In this document: in pieces, positions 57,711 through 64,000 of the stretch
How positions within the stretch are numbered: position 1 is the stretch's first letter
Layout: each line of letters opens with the position of its first letter
DNA from: Amborella trichopoda
Lineage: Eukaryota > Streptophyta > Magnoliopsida > Amborellales > Amborellaceae
Direction: 5' to 3'
DNA: 64,000 nucleotides
NCBI RefSeq assembly: GCF_000471905.2
Contig: NW_006497023.1
Span: 882,712-946,711 of the forward strand
Program-made: the position numbers and the translations under genes
Notes under the pieces: model-generated
Databases searched by the model: none
What the model was told of the DNA's origin: nothing
Seen by the model: the letters and a program-made list of their open reading frames with translations, nothing else

Positions 57711-58189
57711 ATGTAATAGCTATTAGGGTAGATAACCTTCTTTTGATTTAAGGAATACACATTAAGGAATACACATTAAATCTACCACAATAGCCACCCC
57801 AATATCTTATGTTCCAACTTATTACAAAATAAAATAAAAGACTCACATTTTTTTTTTTTACAACTAGAATATTCAAGCCAAGATATTGTAAAGGTTTTTT
57901 AATGCTTGAATTACAATTATTGATGAGTTATGGGGTGAGGCTTTACTTATTAGGCTGGAACTCTATCTAACTATTTTTCATATATAATAAACAACATCAA
58001 AGTTTTAATCTCTTAACCTGTGCAAAATAATAAAAATGCTAAAATGCTAAAATGATCCAACAATAACTTTGTCGAATTATACAATTAAAAGTACATAGAA
58101 TGATCTCAAAATTAATTGTTGACCAATTTATGGTTTAGTATGATAAGCTATACATGATTACTGAAGAGGGCTTCTTAAAGTTTTACTTT

Positions 58190-58345
58190 ATAAAAATTTA
58201 TAATATCTCTTAATTAATCATAAATAACTAATAAGGCATATTAATTTTTGTATTTCAAATATTTTGTTATTCATCTACCACTAATAAATAACTAATAAGG
58301 CATAAAAATTTATAATATATATTAATTAATCATACATAACTAAAG
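58190..58345. repeat. Short direct repeat, AT-rich
   Basis: AAAAATTTATAATAT...TTAATTAATCATAMATAACTAA and the phrase ATAACTAATAAGGCATA each occur twice in shifted order. It borders the 5' edge of the copia remnant. Confidence 0.75.
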
Positions 58346-58349
58346 TGGA

Positions 58350-59014
58350 AAGGAATATATGCAAGCTGTTAAAGTGTCCCAGATCAAACAATGGGGGGAG
58401 TACACTTTGAATGCTTTCAAAAGCTATCGTGCTAAGCGTGGCATGAGGCACAAAAAGACAATACCATATACCCCCAGCATAATGGTATTGCAGAGAGAAT
58501 GAATCGTACCATTATGGAAAGAGTTAGGAGCATGCTATCTGCCACCAAGTTATCAGCGCCGTATTGGGGTCAAGTAGTCCTCATAGCATGCTACCTAATA
58601 AATAGATCTCCACCATTTCCTTTGGATGGTGAAATCCTAAGGAGAGTTTGGACTAGAAAAGATATCTCATATTCACACTTGAAGGTGTTTGGATGCAAGG
58701 CATTGATGTATGTGCCCAAGGAACAAAGATCCAAGTTGGATGAGAAAACACTCATATGCATCTTCTTAGAGTACGTAGATGAAGAGTTTAGTTATAGGCT
58801 ATGGGATCGTGAGAATAAGAAGGTGATCAAGAGTAGGGATGTGGTCTTACAGGAAGACCGTTCCATTGAAGACATGAATAAGTAAAAAAAGCCACGAATC
58901 TTCAATGGTTCAAAACCGGTTATAGTTCTTCCTATTGTGGTACATGAAGATGAGGGAGAAGTGGAACAAGAGGATGGGGCTCAAGAGTTTGACATGCAAG
59001 TTCCTAGTGATATG
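58350..59014 (+). pseudogene. pol: Copia integrase, 5'-truncated, first half of a split element
   Basis: Ty1/copia polyprotein in plus orientation. Frameshifted SDNGGEY-like sequence (58385-58410) is followed by the open part 58440-58885 with NGIAERMNRTIMERVRSML (region of the catalytic Glu), APYWGQVVLIACYLINRSP and HLKVFGCKALMYVP. Then come KLDEKTLICIFLEY and YRLWD, the usual end of the copia integrase domain. A stop stands at 58883, and the linker towards RT continues to 59014. Gag, protease and the integrase N-terminus are missing. The element is interrupted by LTR D and resumes at 61615. Confidence 0.9.
59010..59014. other. Left target-site duplication of LTR D
   Basis: ATATG here and ATACG at 61615-61619 match at four of five bases, as expected for an old 5-bp duplication. 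Confidence 0.75.
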
Positions 59015-61614
59015 TGGTTAGATGCCTCGATCACGCCCTCTTGATTTAGGTGATATGGTGGTACGTTTCTCAGGTCACTGGTTGACCCGGGATGAGAGAT
59101 TTCTCTCTCGGAACCTTGCTCGAGGGCAAGGGCAGGTATACTAACCAATGAGAGAGGAATTTTATGTGGGTTCGGGACTTGCTCTGGCTGGCTCGTGTAG
59201 TCGCCCTCTTAGATCACGAAGAAAGCCCCCCAGCTACTTGAGCTGGTTTGGAATCGCCTCTCTTGACCTGTAACCCTCTTGTTTTTCTACATATCACTTC
59301 TATGGTTAATTTGTAAAACAAGTGGGTCGAAAAGGACCCATCTTTGTCTTAGGGCAATGCACATTCATGGGAGATGGCGACGAAGTGCAAGGTTAGATGA
59401 AAGATAGAAAGGAGAAGAGAGCTTGACGAAGAGGCGAGGCTAGTATGACAACCGAAAGACACCGACTCGGAGTGGTAGCAAGACGGGTATGGTTCACAAG
59501 ACCAGCACGACGACAGTACTACTAGAAATCAAGGTTGACGCGTCGGCACTAGGCTAGGCCTACCCTCAATTAAGTGAGAAGAGAAAGAGAAAGAATGAGG
59601 CTGTGAAGAGAAGGGGAAATCTTGATGTTAATAGACATCGCAGTGGGCAATGCATGGAGGCGGCGTATCCCTTGTGGATGGCGCTAGCTCCTGACAAGGC
59701 TCACGATGATGGTTTCTCTTAGGTCGCACAACAATAGACGTGGGACGCAGGGAAAATGCACCGGCTTCATGGAGGAAGCTCGCGGACCGCGATGGGCGTT
59801 GCCATGGCCTCTAACAGGCGGCGATAGGTATCGCCGTCTACTTTAGATGCGCAACAGAGGAAGACTCCTATAGGCCGCAACACACTTCGCCGTCTTGGTT
59901 CTTCATCGAGACGTCAAAGCTACGTTTGTGGACAGCAATGGGTAGCGTCGTATACAGACTTCACTTAGAGAAAGAGAAATACGAGAAGGAAGGAAAAAAG
60001 ACTTGTGCATGGCCCGACCATCACCATGTGCGACCTGTGAGATCAAGGGCAAGGCATGCACGACATTGCCACTGTCGTGCACGACATCCGCGAGGGACTC
60101 AGAAGAAGAAGAGGGAGAAGAGAGGGGAGAAGGGAGAGAGAAGAAGAAAAGAGCAAAAAGAGAGAGAAGATTTACTGGTCGAAAGTTTCTCTCACCTCAT
60201 CCTCTCTCTCAAGCGTAACGCTACAATGGTAAGAAAAAGAAACTTGTATTAAGTGAAAACTCTCTCTTGTGTATGTATGTATCTACATTTTCTCTTTCGT
60301 TTTTTACGTACAATGATGGTACATATATATATAAAAGTGCTCCAAACATGGGTGGATGATCAAAAGTAACCCTAATTGCTAGAAATTAAGATTAAATTGA
60401 ATTAAAAGAAATTAGAAAATAGGGTGCAAAATAATAGATTGCCCCTTCCTAACAAGTTGTGGAATTTCAGAACAGTCCATGTGTTGCCTTAGGACTTGTG
60501 TGTTCTTGCATGGCTGATTCGGGTTCGTTCTGATGCCCAATTGATCATAAGATGATTGTTTTCTTGTAGGGCTCGGTATGGCAACCGACTTGATACCAAC
60601 TTCGAGCCATGGATCGTGTATTTGGTGCACAATCATGTGACTTGAATTTTGAGTAGATCTTGAAACTACGAATTGATAGTGTGTTCATTCCTTGATGTTT
60701 TTCTATGTTTTCTTCTCTGAATCATACTAAGCATGCAGCTACGATCACGGGGCACCAAAAACGGCTCGATTTCATGGACGAACGAAGATTTTGCAAGTTT
60801 GAAATTTTGGCTGGAATCAAGGATTCCGACGGCGGAATTTGCAGTTTGTTCGTCGGCTTCGCGTGAAGAATCCAATGGTTTATCATGTACGGGTTTCGGG
60901 TCAGAGATGGCCCGAGACCTTACGCCAGTAATAAAATTAGTCTTGCATCGATCGGGCTAGCGAGCGACGTAATTTGGCCGCTCGAGCAAGGCACGACGCT
61001 GCTGAATTTCTTGCACTTTCTTCGCGGATTAGCAACTTCTCTCTAGCTTTTCTTTGCGTTTAGGTATTGTCACAGGACGTGCCACATATGAGTCGCTCGT
61101 CTTGACTAGACGAACATGCTCACCAAATTTGAACGTGATCTGATGTGGGACGGCTGAGATATGAGCATCAAAAGTCACTAGTCGCGACTGTCCCTTTAAT
61201 GGTGTAGTGTTGTAGGGTTGCCACACGAGAATAGCGTGCGGCTCCTCCTGTTTCACTCTTTTGCCTATAACTTCTTCTTTGAGTGTCTGTTTGGGCTGAA
61301 ACTTGACCCCTGAGGGTTTTCAATCATGCCGGATCCAATGGTGGTGGTCCCCACAGTAGTTTGGGATGCTGAAAATGTAGATCTAGTTATAGGGGTCCAT
61401 TTCAGGGTGCTAGAAGCCGATTTGGCAATACTATTTCTCACTCTACACTGCTTTAGACATGTCAGAATTTGATGAAACTTGACACGAAATTTTTGAGAGA
61501 CCTCATGAAGAGCTGGCCAGTTCTGGGGCTATTCTGAGACTATCGAAATTTCCACTACTGGCTAGGCCTTATTGAGCGGGGGCCTCATGTTGATGAAAAT
61601 TAGCTTCCAAGAAT
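59015..61614 (-). mobile_element. Solo LTR D of the A/B/C family, inside copia
   Basis: It runs from TGGTTAGATGCC to ...GCTTCCAAGA (2,600 bp) and shares all main blocks with LTR A and LTR C. No internal region remains, so the element was lost by recombination between its two LTRs. It is the shortest of the full LTRs because its stem-loop array is small. It holds a TATA-like run on the minus strand (TTTTATATATATATG, 60323-60337). A hairpin with arms GCACGAC/GTCGTGC lies at 60058-60080. Confidence 0.9.
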
Positions 61615-63497
61615 ACGTAATAAGGGAAGCAACATGTTCAAGAAGTGCCACCTACATTTGAATTGAGAAGGTCCTCTAGGGAACATAAACCCTCTCCCAG
61701 ATACCTTGCATCATAGTATACCATATACACTGAAGAGGGTGAACTAAAAAGCTACCAAGAAGCTCACACAGAGGAATAACAAGAGGAGTGGGTTAAAGCT
61801 ATATAAGAAGAGATGAAATCCTTGCATGAGAACCACACCTATCACTTCATAAAGTTGCCTAAAGGCAAGAAGGCAGAATAAGTGGATCATCAAGATAAAT
61901 ACTGAAAAGAAAAGCTCACATTCAAGGTACAAGGCAAGGTTGGTCGTGAAAGGTTTCGGGCAAAAAAAGGGTATCAATTTTGATGAAATGTTTTCACGCA
62001 TGGTGAAAGTGTCATCAGTCCATGTGATGTTAGGTCTGGCTACAAGTTTGAATCTAGAGATAGAGCAGCTAGATGTCAAGATTGGCTTTCTCGATGATGA
62101 TTTGGAAGAAGAGATATATCTGGCGTAGCCAGAAGGATTCAAGTTAACATCACACATAGTGTGCAAGCTAGAAAAGATCCTATATGGCTGAAACAGCAAG
62201 GCATACAAGAAGTTTGATTCTTTCATAAGGAGCGATGGGTATAAAAGGATAGTCTCATACCATTATGTATTCGTTAAGAAGTTCTCCGACGATAACGTCA
62301 TAAATTTTTTACTATATGTTGATGACATGATAATTGTTGATGAGAAGATTAGCACGATTGTCAAGTTGAAAGAAGAGTTCAGCAATGAATTTTCCATGGA
62401 CTTAGGACCAGCTCAACAGATCATTTGGAAAGTTATGGTTGTCATAAGAAATGTACATTCAGAAAATGCTCGAAAATTTCAGCATAAACAAGGCAAAACA
62501 TGTCGGCTCCCCACTTGGAAGTCATTTCAAATGCCAAGTAGTGCCCTTCAAATGAGAATGAGAAGGAAGAAATATAAAAATTTCCCTATGATGGTGTGCA
62601 CGAGGCCAAACATCGCACATGCAATTTGTGTAATAGGCAGATTTATCTCTAATCCTAATAAAGTACATTAAGCAGCAGTCAAGTGGATATTCAGATGCCT
62701 GAAAGGAATTTCCAAAGTATATTTGTGCTTTGGGAGAGGTAAAAGTGTATTACAATGGTACATAGATGCAGACATTGCTAGAGATGTCATTTCAAATGCT
62801 GGCTCCCCACTTGGAAGGCAAAACATGTCGGCTCCCCACTTGGAAGTCATTTCAAATGCCAAGCAGTGCCCTTCAAATGAGAATGAGAAGGAAGAAATAT
62901 AAAAATTTCCCTATGATGGTGTGCATGAGGCCAAACATCGCACATGCAATTTGTGTAATAGGCAGATTTATCTCTAATCCTAATAAAGTACATTAAGCAG
63001 CAGTCAAGTGGATATTCAAATGCTTGAAAGGAATTTCCAAAGTATATTTGTGCTTTGGGAGAGGTAAAAGTGTATTACAATGGTACATAGATGCAGACAT
63101 TGCTAGAGATGTAGACCCCAGGAAATAAATCTCAAGATACCTGTTAACTTTTGCAGGGAGATATTTTTCACGACAGTTCAAACTGCAAAAGTGTGTGGCT
63201 CTATCGACCATGGAGGCCGAGTACATTGTAGTTATAGAAGCTTGCAAGGTGATGATATAGATGAAAAGATTCCTCCGAGAGCTAGACTTTAAACATGACA
63301 GGTATATTGCCTATTGTGACAGTCAAAAGTGTTATCACTTGAGCAAGAACGCGAACTTCCATTCCAGGACAAAGCATATTGATGTGCATTACCATTGGAT
63401 TCAAGATGTTCTAAAGAAGAAGTTAGTTCATCTAGATAAGATCCATACCTATACAAATACATCAGATAAGATGACCAAGGCCCTTAGCCAAAGATAA
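61615..63497 (+). pseudogene. pol: Copia reverse transcriptase and RNase H, second half of the split element
   Basis: The linker shows FELRRSSREHKPS and ARYLA-like words (61655-61710). The RT part has RLVVKGFGQKKGINFDEMFS (61935-61995), LNLEIEQLDVKIGFLDDDLEEEIYL, and the active-site YVDDM (62318-62332). Then come a duplicated RH-linker segment (62492-63141) and RNase H. That domain has STMEAEYIVVIEACK, YCDSQKCYHLSKN, SRTKHIDVHYHWI and the tail KIHTYTNTSDKMTKAL, ending at 63497. There are several stops and frameshifts. In the first RT motif the catalytic Asp (DVK) is present, but the FLHG motif reads FLDD. The order IN-RT-RH defines Ty1/copia. Confidence 0.9.
62492..63141 (+). repeat. 325-bp tandem duplication inside copia pol
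   Basis: 62492-62816 and 62817-63141 repeat the same segment (for example ATGGTGTGCAYGAGGCCAAA and TTGTGTAATAGGCAG). The two copies differ by only a few bases. The junction holds an extra chimeric piece at 62788-62816 (TCATTTCAAATGC-TGGCTCCCCACTTGGAA), which is made of two words of the unit itself. Confidence 0.95.
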
Positions 63498-63581
63498 GAA
63501 AGAGCTATGCAAAAGCATAACTGACATGAGTGCAATTTGAGCACCTTATTGATTTGCAAAGCAAAACCTCCCCCATGGAAC

Positions 63582-63593
63582 AGAAGGGGGAGA
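63582..63593 (+). other. Polypurine tract of the copia element
   Basis: AGAAGGGGGAGA stands directly before the LTR start TGTTGG. It primes plus-strand DNA synthesis. Confidence 0.85.
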
Positions 63594-63594
63594 T

Positions 63595-63952
63595 TGTTGG
63601 GTGCTCCATCCCATTTTGGGACGGGTGTCAAAGGAATTGTCTTTGCTAGAGGGGCAGTTTTGAATAGAGAAAAAGATGACTTGTTGACCAAGTCATTATC
63701 TCATAGAATTGGGAAGTCTCACGAGATTGTTATGGGTAGATATTTTCTCTTATCTCTTAGTTAAAAAGAGATAGAGATGAGGCACCTTATATATTGTTAT
63801 GGGATACTCCTTCCATAATGGTCATTATACCATTGACCCATAAAAGTAAAAATGTGGGGTTTCATGTCTTCTCTCTTCAGTTTGTATGTTCCTTTTATTG
63901 GTGTATTAGAAAAATATTGGGAGCCTTTTATGGGAGAGAACAAGAAGAAGAA

Positions 63953-63993
<41 letters not shown>

Positions 63994-64000
63994 GTACCTG
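63595..64000 (+). mobile_element. Start of the copia 3' LTR, runs off the window
   Basis: It starts TGTTGGGTGCTCC after the polypurine tract. A TATA-like TTATATATTG stands at 63788, and a (GA)n run at 63957-63990. The end lies beyond the window. Confidence 0.85.
63950..63991. repeat. (GA)n microsatellite
   Basis: An uninterrupted GA repeat of about 34 bp near the window edge, inside the copia LTR. Confidence 0.95.

Overview
This is nuclear DNA of a flowering plant. It is mostly a graveyard of nested LTR retrotransposons, with a short stretch of decayed low-copy gene sequence and organelle DNA in the middle. The evidence is a pectinesterase gene end with spliceosomal introns, a decayed two-exon RRM gene, plastid ndhI and rpoC1 fragments embedded in nuclear repeats, and Ty3/gypsy and Ty1/copia elements with plant-type primer-binding sites. 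Nothing bacterial or viral is apparent. The species cannot be named from the sequence.

Layout. 1-4405: a minus-strand gypsy-type element (5' LTR 3099-4405, PBS, leader with tandem duplications, decayed internal region) inserted into a second element. 4406-10107: element A, minus strand (gag remnant, PBS, 3.0-kb LTR). 10108-13341: repeat-rich, LTR-like sequence. 13342-16495: 3' LTR and integrase end of a chromovirus. 16496-24695: element B, minus strand (truncated 3' LTR, sense-strand passenger, gag and protease). 24696-26682: plus-strand Tat-type RNase H/integrase remnant and an oppositely oriented LTR end. 26683-40679: element C. Here a plus-strand gene with its own TATA box and a plant mobile domain (PMD) runs tail to tail against a minus-strand gag-protease ORF, followed by PBS and a 3.35-kb LTR. 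40680-42170: plastid and probably mitochondrial DNA. 42300-47300: gene relics (RRM pseudogene, pectinesterase last two exons). 48400-58345: AT-rich DNA with foldback elements, MITEs and short tandem repeats. 58350-64000: a 5'-truncated copia element split by a solo LTR (2,600 bp) of the A/B/C family with a near-perfect 5-bp target duplication.

How the parts work together. LTRs A, B, C and D belong to one family whose ends, PBS and gag are of the Tat type. In the two copies where the internal region is readable to its end (B and C), the coding strand holds gag and protease only, and no reverse transcriptase or integrase follows. The opposite strand holds a passenger gene in the space before the 3' LTR. 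The family therefore looks non-autonomous, relying on a partner such as the plus-strand pol at 24696-25975, and it carries antisense cargo. Every premature stop in the PMD reading frame can be explained by a C-to-T change, as expected for methylated plant DNA. Most other open frames in the window are chance products of repeats.
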